The translations under genes and the position numbers were made by a program. A stretch of 64,000 nt of DNA, taken from Paracoccus wurundjeri. Lineage in GTDB: Bacteria > Pseudomonadota > Alphaproteobacteria > Rhodobacterales > Rhodobacteraceae. Below, one piece after another: positions 42,381-52,157 of the stretch. The stretch is taken from positions 122,122 to 186,121 of the forward strand of contig NZ_JAUUTZ010000009.1 in the NCBI RefSeq assembly GCF_030678915.1, written 5' to 3'. The notes under the pieces were generated by a model, which had not been told where the DNA came from, ran no database searches, and saw only the letters and a list, made by a program, of their open reading frames with translations. The number at the start of each line of letters is the position of its first letter. Position 1 is the stretch's first letter.

Positions 42381-44567
42381 TCAGGCGGCCTTGGGCTGCG
42401 CGACGAAGCGGCCGTAGAATGTCTGATCCTTTTCCGCCAGTTCACGCAGCAATCCGGGCGTTTCGAACCGCGCGCCATGCCGTTCGGTCAGCCCGTCGCA
42501 AATCTCGACGGCGCGCGCAGCGCCCAGAATGTCCAGCCAGCCGAAGGGCCCGCCCGACCAGGGCGCAAAGCCCCAGCCAAGGATCGCGCCGACATCGCCT
42601 TCGCGGATATCCTCAAGCACGCCTTCCTCAAGCGCCCGCACCGCCTCGAGCGATTGCGCGAACATCAGACGGTGCTGTATCTCGGTCAGTTCGGGCTGCT
42701 CTTTTGCTTCGGGATATTGCGCTTCCAGCCTGTCCCAAAGCCCCTGTCGCTTGCCCTTGTCATCATAGGCATAGAAGCCCGCATTGGACTTGCGGCCCAA
42801 CCGTCCCTGATCGGCCATCCAGAACAGCACATCATCAACCGCGCCGTCGGGATAGACATCGCCCATCGCGGCTTTGGTCGCCTTGGCGATCTTGACGCCC
42901 AGATCGATCGAGGTCTCATCGACCAGTTGCAGCGGACCAAGAGGCATTCCCAGCATCTTCGCGGCATTCTCGATCAGCACCGGGTTCACACCCTCGGCGA
43001 CCATGCGGATGCCTTCGTTGATATAGGGGATGATGCAGCGATTGGCATAAAAGAACCGCGCATCGTTCACCACGATGGGCGTCTTGCGGATCTGGCGCAC
43101 GAAATCCAGCGCCTTGGCCACGGCGCGGGGGCCGGTTTCGCGGCCCTTGATGATCTCGACCAGCAGCATCTTGTCCACGGGACTGAAGAAATGGATGCCG
43201 ATGAACTGTTCCGGCCGGGCGCTTGCGCGGGCCAGATCGCTGATCGGCAGGGTCGAGGTATTGGTGGCGAAGATCGCATCCTGCGGGATGACGGCCTCGG
43301 CCTTTTTCGTCACTTCGGCCTTGATGCCGGGATCCTCGAATACCGCCTCGATAATCAGATCACAGCCGTCAAGCGCGGCGTAATCCGTCGTCGCCAGAAT
43401 ACGGCCCAGCAATTCGGTTTTCTGATCCTCGGTTGCCTTCTTGCGGCTGATGGCCTTGTCCATCAACCCCTCGGAATAGGATTTACCCTTATCGGCAGCC
43501 TCCTGCCTGGCGTCGATCAGCACGACCTCGATCCCGGCCTTCGCACTGACATAGGCGATCCCTGCGCCCATCATCCCCGCGCCCAGAATGCCGAGTTTCT
43601 TCACCGTCTGATCGGGGGCATCGGGCCGGTTCGCACCTTTTTCCAAGGCTTCCTTGTTGATGAAAAGGCTGCGGATCATCGCCGTTGACGAGGGGTTCAT
43701 CAGCACATTGGTGAACCAGCGCGCCTCGATGCGCAAAGCCTGATCGAAAGGCACCATGGCGCCTTCATACACGGCAGACAGCAAAGCTTTTGCCGCAGGA
43801 TAGACCCCTTTGGTCTTGCCATGCACCATGGCGCTTGCGCCGACAAAGGTCATGAATCCCGCCGGGTGATAGGGTTCTCCGCCCGGCATCTTGTAGCCCT
43901 TCTTGTCCCATGGCTTGACCAGATCCTCGTCCTTGGCGCTCAGCACCCATTCACGGGCCGCCGCTAGCGGATCCGCGACCACCTCGTCGACAAGCCCTGC
44001 CGCTTTCGCCTTGGCCGGATTGTTCAGCTTGCCTTCCAGCAGGAACGGCGCCGCCGCCATCGCCCCCAGTTTGCGAACCAGCCGGGTCGTACCGCCGCCG
44101 CCGGGGAAGATGCCGACCATGATTTCGGGCAGGCCGATCTTGGCCTTGGCGTTATCGGCGGCAAAGATGCGATGCGTCGCCAGAGGCAGTTCCAGCCCGA
44201 TGCCAAGCGCCGTGCCGGGCAGGGCGCTCGCAATCGGCTTACCGCCTTTCAGCGTCTTGGGATCCATCCCGGCGCGTTCGATTTTGCGCAGCAGGTGGTG
44301 CAGCGTCATTACGCCGTCAAACACGCCCTGCGCCCCGCCATTGTCCTTCATCCCGGCAATGACGTTCAGATCCATTCCGGCGGCGAAATCCTTCTTGCCG
44401 CTGGTGATGACGATTCCCTTGACGGCATCATCCGCCAAAGCGCTGTCGATCAGCTTGTCCAGCTCTGCCGCGCCGTCCAGAGACAGCACATTCATCGACT
44501 TGCCCGGCACGTCCCAGGTAATGATCGCCACGCCATCGGCGTCGGTCTTGATGGTGAAATCGGTCAT
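42381..44567 (-). CDS. fadJ: Fatty-acid oxidation complex alpha subunit (enoyl-CoA hydratase/3-hydroxyacyl-CoA dehydrogenase)
   Basis: A 728-residue bifunctional enzyme starting MTDFTIKTDADG at ATG 44567. The crotonase half (1-300) has ALPGTALGIGLELPLATH and GLPEIMVGIFPGGGGTTRL with the two catalytic Glu positions; the dehydrogenase half has the NAD motif LGILGAGMMGAGIAYVSAKAG near residue 330 and VVNDARFFYANRC. It hydrates enoyl-CoA and oxidises 3-hydroxyacyl-CoA. The thiolase gene is 14 bases upstream in the same operon. FadB and FadJ names are both used for this arrangement. Confidence 0.92.
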   Translation of the reverse strand: MTDFTIKTDADGVAIITWDVPGKSMNVLSLDGAAELDKLIDSALADDAVKGIVITSGKKDFAAGMDLNVIAGMKDNGGAQGVFDGVMTLHHLLRKIERAGMDPKTLKGGKPIASALPGTALGIGLELPLATHRIFAADNAKAKIGLPEIMVGIFPGGGGTTRLVRKLGAMAAAPFLLEGKLNNPAKAKAAGLVDEVVADPLAAAREWVLSAKDEDLVKPWDKKGYKMPGGEPYHPAGFMTFVGASAMVHGKTKGVYPAAKALLSAVYEGAMVPFDQALRIEARWFTNVLMNPSSTAMIRSLFINKEALEKGANRPDAPDQTVKKLGILGAGMMGAGIAYVSAKAGIEVVLIDARQEAADKGKSYSEGLMDKAISRKKATEDQKTELLGRILATTDYAALDGCDLIIEAVFEDPGIKAEVTKKAEAVIPQDAIFATNTSTLPISDLARASARPEQFIGIHFFSPVDKMLLVEIIKGRETGPRAVAKALDFVRQIRKTPIVVNDARFFYANRCIIPYINEGIRMVAEGVNPVLIENAAKMLGMPLGPLQLVDETSIDLGVKIAKATKAAMGDVYPDGAVDDVLFWMADQGRLGRKSNAGFYAYDDKGKRQGLWDRLEAQYPEAKEQPELTEIQHRLMFAQSLEAVRALEEGVLEDIREGDVGAILGWGFAPWSGGPFGWLDILGAARAVEICDGLTERHGARFETPGLLRELAEKDQTFYGRFVAQPKAA

Positions 44568-44581
44568 ATCCGTACCCTTCC

Positions 44582-45793
44582 TTACACGCGCTCGATAATG
44601 GTGGCCGCGCCCATGCCGGACGCGATGCACAGGGTCGCAAGGCCGACCTGCTTATCCTGCCGTTCGAGTTCATCCAGAAGCGTGCCGATGATGATCGCCC
44701 CGGTCGCGCCCAGAGGATGCCCCATCGCGATCGCGCCGCCATTCACATTAACCTTTGCCGGATCGACCTGGAATGCCTGCATAAAGCGCAGCACGACCGC
44801 GGCGAATGCCTCGTTCACCTCGAACAGGTCGATATCGCCGATGGACATGCCGCTGTCGGCCAGGATCTTTTCGGTCACGGGAACCGGCCCGGTCAGCATG
44901 ATCGTGGGATCCGTGCCGATCTTGGCGGTCGAGCGGATCCGGGCGCGGGGTTTCAACCCATGCGCCTCGCCGAATTCCTTGCTGCCCAGCAGAACAGCCG
45001 CCGCCCCATCGACGATGCCCGAGGAATTTCCGGCATGGTGGACATGATCGATATGGTCCAGATGCGGATATTTCAGCATCGCCACCTGATCGAAACCGGG
45101 CATGATCTCGCCCATTTCCTTGAAGCTGGCCTTCAGCTTCGCCAGATCCTCGACACTGGTTCCGGGGCGCATGTATTCGTCGCGCTCCAGAATGGTCAGC
45201 CCGTTCTGATCGGTGACCGGAACGATGGATTTGGCAAAGCGGTTCTCGTCCCAGGCCAGTGCGGCACGGCGCTGCGATTCCACGGCGAGCGCATCGCATT
45301 CTTTACGGCTGAAACCATATTCGGTCGCGATGATATCGGCACTGATCCCCTGCGGCACGAAATAAGTCTTCATCGCAAGGCTCGGGTCAACGGCAATCGC
45401 GGCGCCGTCACTGCCCATGGCCACACGGCCCATCATCTCGACACCGCCGGCGATATAGCCGTGCCCTGCGCCGCCCTTGATCTGATTGGCGGCAAGGTTA
45501 ACTGCCTCCATCCCGCTGGCGCAAAAACGGTTGATCGACAGGCCCGGAATGGATTCGTCCAGGCCCGAGGCCAGCACGGCCGAGCGCGCCAGACATCCGC
45601 CCTGTTCCTTGACCTGAGTGACATTGCCCCAGATCACATCCTCGACCGCATGACCCTCCAGCCCGTTACGCTCTTTCACGGCGTTCAGCAGCCGCGCCGA
45701 CAGCGCCAGCGAGGTCACTTCATGCAGGCTGCCATCGGGGCGGCCCTTGCCGCGCGGCGTGCGGGCGGCGTCATAGATATATGCTTCGGTCAT
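44582..45793 (-). CDS. fadA: Acetyl-CoA acyltransferase (3-ketoacyl-CoA thiolase)
   Basis: A 403-residue thiolase with nucleophile Cys in NRFCASGMEAVN (about residue 92), GGAIAMGHPLGATGA with the catalytic His, and the C-terminal Cys in LCIASGMGAATIIERV. It performs the final thiolytic cleavage of beta-oxidation. It lies directly before fadJ and 9 bases after the GST gene, so the order is GST-fadA-fadJ in one transcript. Confidence 0.94.
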   Translation of the reverse strand: MTEAYIYDAARTPRGKGRPDGSLHEVTSLALSARLLNAVKERNGLEGHAVEDVIWGNVTQVKEQGGCLARSAVLASGLDESIPGLSINRFCASGMEAVNLAANQIKGGAGHGYIAGGVEMMGRVAMGSDGAAIAVDPSLAMKTYFVPQGISADIIATEYGFSRKECDALAVESQRRAALAWDENRFAKSIVPVTDQNGLTILERDEYMRPGTSVEDLAKLKASFKEMGEIMPGFDQVAMLKYPHLDHIDHVHHAGNSSGIVDGAAAVLLGSKEFGEAHGLKPRARIRSTAKIGTDPTIMLTGPVPVTEKILADSGMSIGDIDLFEVNEAFAAVVLRFMQAFQVDPAKVNVNGGAIAMGHPLGATGAIIIGTLLDELERQDKQVGLATLCIASGMGAATIIERV

Positions 45794-45802
45794 ATTGCCT
45801 CC

Positions 45803-46429
45803 TTAGGCCCGGTCGGACGGATTGCCGGGCATCAGATCATAGGGATGTTTCCAGCCGGGCAAGGCGGCGACGCCATCCAGCCAGCGGTCGATATTCGGCC
45901 ATTCGGCGCGGTCGAAGCCGAAAGGTTCGGGATAGAACAGATATCCGCAACAGGCGAAATCCGCGATCGTCGGGCCGCTATCGGCCACCCAGTCGCGGCC
46001 CGCGAGATGATGCTCCAACACCTTGTAAGTGGCCTTCAACCGTCCCTGCATGAACGCAATCGCCTCTTTTGGGCGCTTTTCCTCCGGCAGGAAATTCATC
46101 AGGAAACGGGTGGCTCCGGCCTGGCCGGACAGTTTGTGATTGTCGAACATCAGCCAGCGAAGAACCTCGTTCCGGTCCCTGCCCTGAAATTTCCCGGTCT
46201 TTTCGGCGATATGAAGCTGGATCACCGCGGACTGGGTCAGCGTCAGATCGACCTCGCGGAAGACCGGCACCTCGCCCATCTCGTTGATTTCGCGGAATTC
46301 GGGTGTCCGCGCCTCGCCGTTGAAGAAATCAACATAGACGGGCGTCCAGTCATAACCCGCGAGTTCCATCGTCAGGGCTGCCTTGTAGGCGTTACCCGAT
46401 TCACCAAAGCACCAGAGTTGCGCGGCCAT
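45803..46429 (-). CDS. Glutathione S-transferase family protein
   Basis: A 208-residue protein starting MAAQLWCFGESGNAYKAALTMEL. The N-terminal thioredoxin-like half has the cis-Pro/glutathione-site segment MGEVPVFREVDLTLTQSAVIQLHIAEKTG, and the C-terminal half is all-helical (VADSGPTIADFACCGYL with the N-capping Asp). It is first in the beta-oxidation gene set; GSTs in such sets may protect CoA thiols or detoxify electrophilic acids, but its role is not known. Confidence 0.85.
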   Translation of the reverse strand: MAAQLWCFGESGNAYKAALTMELAGYDWTPVYVDFFNGEARTPEFREINEMGEVPVFREVDLTLTQSAVIQLHIAEKTGKFQGRDRNEVLRWLMFDNHKLSGQAGATRFLMNFLPEEKRPKEAIAFMQGRLKATYKVLEHHLAGRDWVADSGPTIADFACCGYLFYPEPFGFDRAEWPNIDRWLDGVAALPGWKHPYDLMPGNPSDRA

Positions 46430-46446
46430 ATGTTCTCTCCTCGAAG

Positions 46447-46500
46447 CGGGGGGCTTTGCGCCCCCCGAACCCCCCGCAAGGTATTTGAACAAAGAAGAAG
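46447..46500 (+). repeat. 3'-end repeat, short form (copy 3)
   Basis: An 8-bp GC stem (CGGGGGGC / GCCCCCCG, loop TTTGC) at 46447-46467 is followed by ACCCCCCGCAAGGTATTTG and AACAAAGAAGAAG. It lies just upstream of the GST gene and points away from it, the only copy not placed after a co-oriented gene inside the window. Confidence 0.6.
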
Positions 46501-46656
46501 GGGGCTGTTAGGGTTAATGCAACGTTTTCAGATCAGAATGGGCGATGCGGTACAGGCTGAGGAGCCGATGACCGCCAAAGGAGAAGTCGTCCCGGTCTGT
46601 GGGCCGATAACGCCTGACCTGCTGCGAGGCGGGAGAGGCCGGGACGCAGCCTTGTG

Positions 46657-46678
46657 CTGCTTCTTTGCACAAATACCT
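46657..46678 (-). repeat. Degenerate copy of the 3'-end repeat (copy 4)
   Basis: On the minus strand the sequence reads AGGTATTTGTGCAAAGAAGC, differing from the consensus GGTATTTGGACAAAGAAG by two bases in its core. It begins 31 bases after the fadE stop and has the sense of that transcript. The rest of the 46.50-46.71 kb interval holds no supported gene. Confidence 0.5.
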
Positions 46679-46708
46679 GTTTCGGCCTTTCCCATTCGGA
46701 CCACCGTT

Positions 46709-48487
46709 TCAGAATGATTCCGCATCGAGCGCCATGACCGTATCGGCACCGGACTGAATTCGCGACAGATGCGTTGCCGTCATCGGCAGTTGCCGTTTCA
46801 TATAGTGTCGGCCGGTGGTGAGCTTGGTTTTCAGATATTCTGCGTTGCTGTCGCCCGCATCCAGCGCCGTTTGCGCGGCAACGGCCATTTTCGCCCACAT
46901 GAGGCCCAGTGTGACATGCCCGAAGAGATGCATGAAGTCGTAAGAGCCGGACAGCGCGTCGTTGGGGTTTTTCATGCCCTTTTCCATGAAGAACATGCCC
47001 GCTGCCTGTAGATCCTTGGAGGCAGCTTTCAGCGGCGCGATGAAGTCTTTGGCCAGCGTCTCGTTCCCGCCATGTTCCTTGCAGAAGGATTTCACCATCT
47101 CGAAGAACGCCATGACATGCTTGCCGCCGTCCTGCGCCAGTTTGCGCCCCACCAGGTCAAGCGCCTGTACGCCGTTCGCGCCTTCGTAGATCATGGTGAT
47201 GCGGGCATCGCGGACGAACTGGCTCATGCCCTGTTCCTCGATATAGCCATGGCCGCCATAGATTTGCTGCGCCAGAACTGCTGTCTCGAAGCCCTTGTCG
47301 GTCAGGAAGCCCTTGATGACCGGGGTCAGCAGCGAGACCAGCCCCTCGGCTGCGGCATCCCCGTCAAGATGGCTGCGGTCGATCAGATGCGCCCCCCACA
47401 GTGCCAGCATCCGGGCGCCTTCAAGGAAGGATTTCTGATCCATCAGGCTGCGGCGGATATCGGGATGCACGATCAGCGGGTCGGCGGGGCCGTCGGGATT
47501 TGCTGCGCCGGTCACGGCGCGGCCCTGAAGCCGCTCGCGGGCATATTCGACGGCGTTCTGATAGGCGGGCACGGCGACCGCATAGCCCTGCAATCCGACG
47601 CCCACCCGGGCTTCGTTCATCATCGTGAACATGGCCCGCATGCCCTTGTGCAAATCGCCCAGCAGCCAGCCCTTCGCGCCGTCATAATTCATCACGCAGG
47701 TCGAATTGCCGTGAATCCCCATCTTCTCTTCGAGATTGCCGACGGAAACCGCGTTGCGGTCGCCCAGAGAGCCGTCTTCATTCACCAGGAATTTAGGCAC
47801 GATGAAGAGTGAGATACCCCTGGTACCCTCGCCCCCGCCGGGTGCCTTGGCGAGCACCAGATGGATGACGTTTTCCGACAGGTCGTGATCGCCCGCCGAG
47901 ATGAATATCTTCTGGCCGGTGATCAGATAACTGCCATCGTCCTGCGGATCTGCCTTGGTGCGCAGCATGCCCAGATCGGTGCCGCAATGCGGCTCGGTCA
48001 GGTTCATGGTACCGGTCCAGTCGCAACTGACCATTTTCGGCAGGTAAGTCTGCTTCTGCGCGTCGGTGCCGTGGGTGTGGATGGCCGAATAGGCGCCGTG
48101 GGTCAGGCCCTGATACATGTTGAAGGCCATATTGGCGGATACGAACATCTCGCCTGTCGCCACGCCCAGCACATAGGGCATGCCCTGACCGCCATATTCC
48201 GGATCGCAGTCAAGCGCGGTCCAGCCGCCTTCCTTCATCGCCTCGAACGCCTTGCCGAAACCTTCGGGCGTGCGGACAACGCCATTTTCCAGCCTGCAGC
48301 CCTGCTGATCGCCGATGGCGTTCAGGGGGGCCAGAACCTCGGACGCCAGTTTGCCGGCTGCGTCCAGCACCGCCTCGGTGAAATCGCGGTCGAGTTCGTC
48401 ATGGCCGGGCAGGCCGGTTTGCGACAGTCCCAGCACGTCGTGAAGGGCGAACTGAAGGTCGCGGATCGGGGGAGTGTAAATCGGCAT
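46709..48487 (-). CDS. fadE: Acyl-CoA dehydrogenase with extended C-terminal domain
   Basis: A 592-residue acyl-CoA dehydrogenase. It has the N-terminal DUF-type cap ([21 protein letters not shown]), FAD-binding [28 protein letters not shown], and the C-terminal [23 protein letters not shown] with [16 protein letters not shown]; the catalytic Glu lies in MIYEG. The extra 100-residue C-terminal helix bundle is typical of this long bacterial class. It makes the first oxidation of beta-oxidation. It ends an operon begun by a MerR gene 3 bases upstream. Confidence 0.93.
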   Translation of the reverse strand: MPIYTPPIRDLQFALHDVLGLSQTGLPGHDELDRDFTEAVLDAAGKLASEVLAPLNAIGDQQGCRLENGVVRTPEGFGKAFEAMKEGGWTALDCDPEYGGQGMPYVLGVATGEMFVSANMAFNMYQGLTHGAYSAIHTHGTDAQKQTYLPKMVSCDWTGTMNLTEPHCGTDLGMLRTKADPQDDGSYLITGQKIFISAGDHDLSENVIHLVLAKAPGGGEGTRGISLFIVPKFLVNEDGSLGDRNAVSVGNLEEKMGIHGNSTCVMNYDGAKGWLLGDLHKGMRAMFTMMNEARVGVGLQGYAVAVPAYQNAVEYARERLQGRAVTGAANPDGPADPLIVHPDIRRSLMDQKSFLEGARMLALWGAHLIDRSHLDGDAAAEGLVSLLTPVIKGFLTDKGFETAVLAQQIYGGHGYIEEQGMSQFVRDARITMIYEGANGVQALDLVGRKLAQDGGKHVMAFFEMVKSFCKEHGGNETLAKDFIAPLKAASKDLQAAGMFFMEKGMKNPNDALSGSYDFMHLFGHVTLGLMWAKMAVAAQTALDAGDSNAEYLKTKLTTGRHYMKRQLPMTATHLSRIQSGADTVMALDAESF

Positions 48488-48490
48488 GGC

Positions 48491-48889
48491 TTATCCTGAA
48501 CGCTTGCTGTGAGTGGCGTCGGACAGACGGGTTTCGGCATCGTTGATCTGTTCTGCCAGATCGGCGATCGCTTCGCGGAGTTCCGCATATTGGCGTTCCA
48601 TATCCGCAAGACGTTCCCGCGCGATCGTGATCGTGGCGGCGATCTGCGTCTCGTTCCTGCTGCCCGGTTCGTAAAGTTCAAGCAACTGGCGGATCTGTTC
48701 GAGGCTGAAACCGAACCGTTTGCCGCGAAGGATCAGCGTCAGCCGCGCTCTGTCCCTGCGGTCATACAGCCGGTGCTGGCCGCGACGCTGGGGAAAGATC
48801 AGTTCCCGCGCTTCATAGAAGCGCAGGGTGCGTGGGGTGACGCCGAAGGCATCGCACATCTGCCGGATAGTCATCAGCTCGTCGGACAT
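48491..48889 (-). CDS. MerR-family regulator (LiuR-like)
   Basis: A 132-residue regulator starting MSDELMTIRQM at ATG 48889; a GTG at 48913 is the alternative. The winged helix reads MCDAFGVTPRTLRFYEARELI then RLYDRRDRARLTLILRGKRFGFSLEQIRQLLELY, and a long coiled coil follows (residues 80-125) for dimerisation. There is no cysteine sensor cluster. Its stop is 3 bases before the fadE start; relatives control acyl-CoA catabolism in proteobacteria and sense CoA esters. It is paralogous to the next gene. Confidence 0.9.
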   Translation of the reverse strand: MSDELMTIRQMCDAFGVTPRTLRFYEARELIFPQRRGQHRLYDRRDRARLTLILRGKRFGFSLEQIRQLLELYEPGSRNETQIAATITIARERLADMERQYAELREAIADLAEQINDAETRLSDATHSKRSG

Positions 48890-49028
48890 GGATCGCGGTT
48901 CCTCCTCATTCACCGTCTGTCGTCCTTGGACAGAACTCTAGCCGAAAGTTGACGTTCACGTAATCGAAACGCTGCGTCACAGTCCTGGATCCGTTTTGGC
49001 CCACTCCGGCCGGTTCCGTGGCGGAGGG

Positions 49029-49409
49029 TCAATCGGCTCCTTTCAGTTCATCGGCGGCCGTATTGCGCAAATCCTGCAAATCGGCGCGGACCGCCTGCAA
49101 TTCCGCGATCTGATCTGCCAGAACGCGCAATTGCCGGTCGGCAAGTTCCAGCCACACCTGCAATTGTTCACGGCTGCCCTTCTGTTCATATATAAGCAAC
49201 CATTGCCGAATCTCTTCCAGTGAAAAACCGAATCTCCGTCCCCGCAGGATCAGGGTCAGGCGGGCGGTTTCGCGGGGCCCGTAGAAGCGGGCGCGACCCT
49301 CTTTCCGGGGTTGAAGCAGCTCGATATACTCGTAATAACGCAATGTTCGCGGGGTGACGTCGAACTTCGCACACATTTCCTTGAAACTGATCTCCTGCTC
49401 GTTCGTCAT
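49029..49409 (-). CDS. MerR-family regulator (LiuR-like), paralogue
   Basis: A 126-residue protein closely resembling the product of the preceding MerR gene: MCAKFDVTPRTLRYYEYIELL, RFYGPRETARLTLILRGRRFGFSLEEIRQWLLIY and a C-terminal coiled coil. No metal-binding cysteines. The two share the KRFGFSLEQI-type second helix, implying similar operators. A 139-base gap separates them, so each may have its own promoter; the thioesterase genes run divergently on the other side. Confidence 0.9.
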   Translation of the reverse strand: MTNEQEISFKEMCAKFDVTPRTLRYYEYIELLQPRKEGRARFYGPRETARLTLILRGRRFGFSLEEIRQWLLIYEQKGSREQLQVWLELADRQLRVLADQIAELQAVRADLQDLRNTAADELKGAD

Positions 49410-49553
49410 TCACTCGCTCCCGGCATCTGCTTGCCTATGAGGCTATCCTGACGCAATTTGCATCTCAACCGAAAGGCGCAACCGATGCGCCATTGGCCCT
49501 GACCGGGAATCGTCCCGGGATATTCGGGGCTGCCAGACAAGGAGGTCCGGTCG

Positions 49554-50003
49554 ATGGACGACACGGAAACTGCCAAAGCGGGGGATGCCGACCATACCCG
49601 GATCGCGCAGCAATTCATCGAGGCGATTCCCCATGCGCGGGCATTGCAGATGCGAATCGATGAGATCGGCGGCGGTCGTGCGGTGATCTCCATGCCCTGG
49701 GCCGAGCATCTGGTGGGCGATCCGCGCAGCGGGGTGGTTCATGGTGGCGTGATCTCGGCCCTGATGGATACCTGTTGCGGGGCGGCGGTGATGGCGGATG
49801 ACAGCAAGCCCAGCTCGACCGCGACGATCGATCTGCGGATCGACTATATGCGGACGGCACGGCCGGGTCACAGGATCACCGCGCGGGCCGAAGTGTTTCA
49901 CATGACCCGACGGGTCGCCTTCATGCGGGCGGTTGCGCTGGATGACGATGATGTCGGCAATCCGGTGGCGACCGCGACCGGCGCCTTCACGGCAGAGCGG
50001 TAG
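49554..50003 (+). CDS. PaaI-family hotdog thioesterase
   Basis: A 149-residue hotdog-fold protein with the PaaI motif VHGGVISALMDTCCGAAV (catalytic Asp) and the strand TATIDLRIDYMRTARPG. AAGGAGG lies 7 bases before ATG 49554. It should hydrolyse an acyl- or aryl-CoA thioester. It is followed after 10 bases by a second hotdog gene, and its divergence from MerR regulators suggests shared control with beta-oxidation. Confidence 0.88.
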   Translation: MDDTETAKAGDADHTRIAQQFIEAIPHARALQMRIDEIGGGRAVISMPWAEHLVGDPRSGVVHGGVISALMDTCCGAAVMADDSKPSSTATIDLRIDYMRTARPGHRITARAEVFHMTRRVAFMRAVALDDDDVGNPVATATGAFTAER

Positions 50004-50013
50004 GGGCAGGGCG

Positions 50014-50511
50014 ATGGATCGCAACGAACCCTTGGACCAGATCAAGTCCCGCCGCGATTCGGCATTGAAGGCGCTTGTTTCCGGCGTGCCCTATATGAAC
50101 TGGCTGGGCATCCGCTTCGACCGGCGCGGGGATGAGTTGACGGCGGTGCTGCCGTTCGACCGGAAGCTGATCGGCAATCCGCATCTGCCTGCCCTGCATG
50201 GCGGCGTGACGGCGGCCTTTCTGGAGATGACCGCCATCGTCGAACTGGCATGGGCCGCGATGTGGGAGGATCTGGAATCGGGCCGGATCGCGCCCGATGC
50301 GGCGATGCCGGACAGTCTGCCGCGACTTCCCAAGACCATCGATTTCACCGTCGATTACCTTCGCTCGGGATTACCGCGCGACGCCTATGCCCGTGCCAAT
50401 GTGGTACGGTCGGGGCGGCGCTACGCTTCGGTCCATGTCGAGGCGTGGCAGGATAACCGGTCGCGGCTGTTCGCTCAGGCGACTGGACATTTCCTGATGC
50501 CCCAGGGGTAA
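50014..50511 (+). CDS. PaaI-family hotdog thioesterase, second copy
   Basis: A 165-residue hotdog protein starting MDRNEPLDQIKSRRDS. The substrate helix reads LHGGVTAAFLEMTAIVELAW, with Glu where the upstream paralogue has Asp, and the matching strand is KTIDFTVDYLRSGLPRD. The ATG has GGGGCAGGG upstream. The pair may act as a heteromer, since hotdog enzymes assemble as dimers and tetramers; this is inference. Confidence 0.85.
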   Translation: MDRNEPLDQIKSRRDSALKALVSGVPYMNWLGIRFDRRGDELTAVLPFDRKLIGNPHLPALHGGVTAAFLEMTAIVELAWAAMWEDLESGRIAPDAAMPDSLPRLPKTIDFTVDYLRSGLPRDAYARANVVRSGRRYASVHVEAWQDNRSRLFAQATGHFLMPQG

Positions 50512-50550
50512 TATCGGGAACGCCATGCCAAGGGGATTTACAGCACGGCC

Positions 50551-51867
50551 ATGAAGATCACGCATCGGCGGGTTCTGAACATCGCCATTCCCATCGTCCT
50601 GTCCAATGTGACCGTCCCGCTTCTGGGATTGGTCGACACCGGTGTCGTGGGGCAGCTTGGGCGGGCCGAACCTATCGGCGCGGTCGGGATCGGCGCGGTG
50701 ATCCTGACCTCGATCTACTGGATCTTCGGGTTCCTGCGGATGGGTACCTCGGGCCTTGTCGCGCAAAGTCACGGTGCGGGAGACGGGGCCGAGGCGGGGG
50801 CGCATCTGCTGCGCGCCCTGACCATCGCTGCCGCTGCGGGACTGGTGCTGATCCTGATACAACTGCCGGTCTTCTGGGCGGCGTTCCGGATCGCCCCGGC
50901 ATCGGTCGAGGTCGAGGCGCTTGCCCGTGACTACCTGTCGATCCGGATCTGGGGGGCGCCCGCGACGATCGGGCTTTACGCCATAACCGGCTGGCTGATC
51001 GCCATCGAACGGACCGGGGCGGTTCTGGCGCTGCAATTGCTGCAGAACGGACTGAATGTCGCGCTTGATATCTGGTTCGTGCTGGGATTGGGCATGGGCG
51101 TTCCGGGTGTCGCGCTGGCGACCCTGATCGCCGAATGGAGCGGGATTCTGCTGGGCCTGTGGCTGGCCCGGCATGCGCTGCGCGCGGCGGTCATCGCGGC
51201 CCGCAACCTTGCCGTTCTGTTCGCCCGGGACAGGCTTGATCGCCTGCTGCGGGTGAATGGCGATATCATGGTCCGCTCGATGCTTTTGCAGGCCAGCATC
51301 ACCAGCTTCCTGTTTCTTGGCGCCGCGCAGGGGGATGTGACGCTGGCCGCCAATCAGGTGCTGATCCAGTTTCTTGCGATTACCTCATTCGCTCTGGACG
51401 GGTTCGCCTTTGCCGCCGAAAGCCTTGTGGGGCAGGCTGTCGGCGCCCGCCGGGCCGCCGATGTGCGCCGGGCCTCGATCGTCACCTCGCAATGGGGCGT
51501 CGGCGGGGCGGTCATGCTTGGGCTGGTCTTCTGGCTTGGCGGGGGTGCGATCATCGACATGCTGACCACTTCGCCCGAGGTCCGCGAAGAGGCGCGTTTC
51601 TATCTGGTCTGGCTTGGGTTCGCCCCGGCCATCAGCGTGGCCAGCTATATGTATGACGGCATCTTCATCGGCGCCACCCTGACCCGCGAGATGCGAAAGG
51701 CGATGATGCAGGCGGTCGCGCTTTATGCGGTCGCGCTGCTGCTGTTGCCGCCGGTGATGGGCAATCATGGGCTATGGGCTGCCCTGATGATCCTGAATGC
51801 AACGCGCGGTGTGGCCATGGCGCGGCTATATGGCAGGGCGGAAATGGCGGCGGTGCGGGCTCCGTGA
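50551..51867 (+). CDS. MATE-family multidrug/metabolite exporter (DinF/NorM-like)
   Basis: A 438-residue membrane protein with 12 hydrophobic segments in two similar halves. It starts ILNIAIPIVLSNVTVPLLGLVDTGVVGQLG, the usual MATE entry, and the second half begins LLQASITSFLFLGAAQGDVTLAANQVLIQF. The DinF-type branch is indicated by VDTGVVG and DGFAFAAESLVGQAVGARR. It would export cationic or organic compounds with Na+ or H+. It is probably cotranscribed with the thioesterases (39-base gap). A repeat and G-run follow. Confidence 0.9.
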   Translation: MKITHRRVLNIAIPIVLSNVTVPLLGLVDTGVVGQLGRAEPIGAVGIGAVILTSIYWIFGFLRMGTSGLVAQSHGAGDGAEAGAHLLRALTIAAAAGLVLILIQLPVFWAAFRIAPASVEVEALARDYLSIRIWGAPATIGLYAITGWLIAIERTGAVLALQLLQNGLNVALDIWFVLGLGMGVPGVALATLIAEWSGILLGLWLARHALRAAVIAARNLAVLFARDRLDRLLRVNGDIMVRSMLLQASITSFLFLGAAQGDVTLAANQVLIQFLAITSFALDGFAFAAESLVGQAVGARRAADVRRASIVTSQWGVGGAVMLGLVFWLGGGAIIDMLTTSPEVREEARFYLVWLGFAPAISVASYMYDGIFIGATLTREMRKAMMQAVALYAVALLLLPPVMGNHGLWAALMILNATRGVAMARLYGRAEMAAVRAP

Positions 51868-51888
51868 CGGCCGGGGGCACTGCCCGTC

Positions 51889-52069
<181 letters not shown>

Positions 52070-52157
52070 GGGGGAAGCGAGGCCAAGCGGGCACGACACG
52101 CTCTGGACCATGGGAGCGGGGGCAGGATAGCAGGCCGGTGGAATATCCCGCCCGGTA

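Noticed and set aside
42330..43688. A 452-codon + strand frame opposite fadJ
   Set aside because: Shadow of fadJ; no ribosome site and no recognisable motif.
44717..46717. A 666-codon + strand frame opposite fadA and the GST gene
   Set aside because: Antisense shadow of a thiolase with all catalytic motifs; the translation is His/Arg-rich with no domain.
46517..46717. A 66-codon + strand frame (MQRFQIRMGD...) downstream of fadE
   Set aside because: No ribosome site, and the end of the frame contains the degenerate 3'-end repeat; cysteine- and arginine-rich composition is not protein-like.
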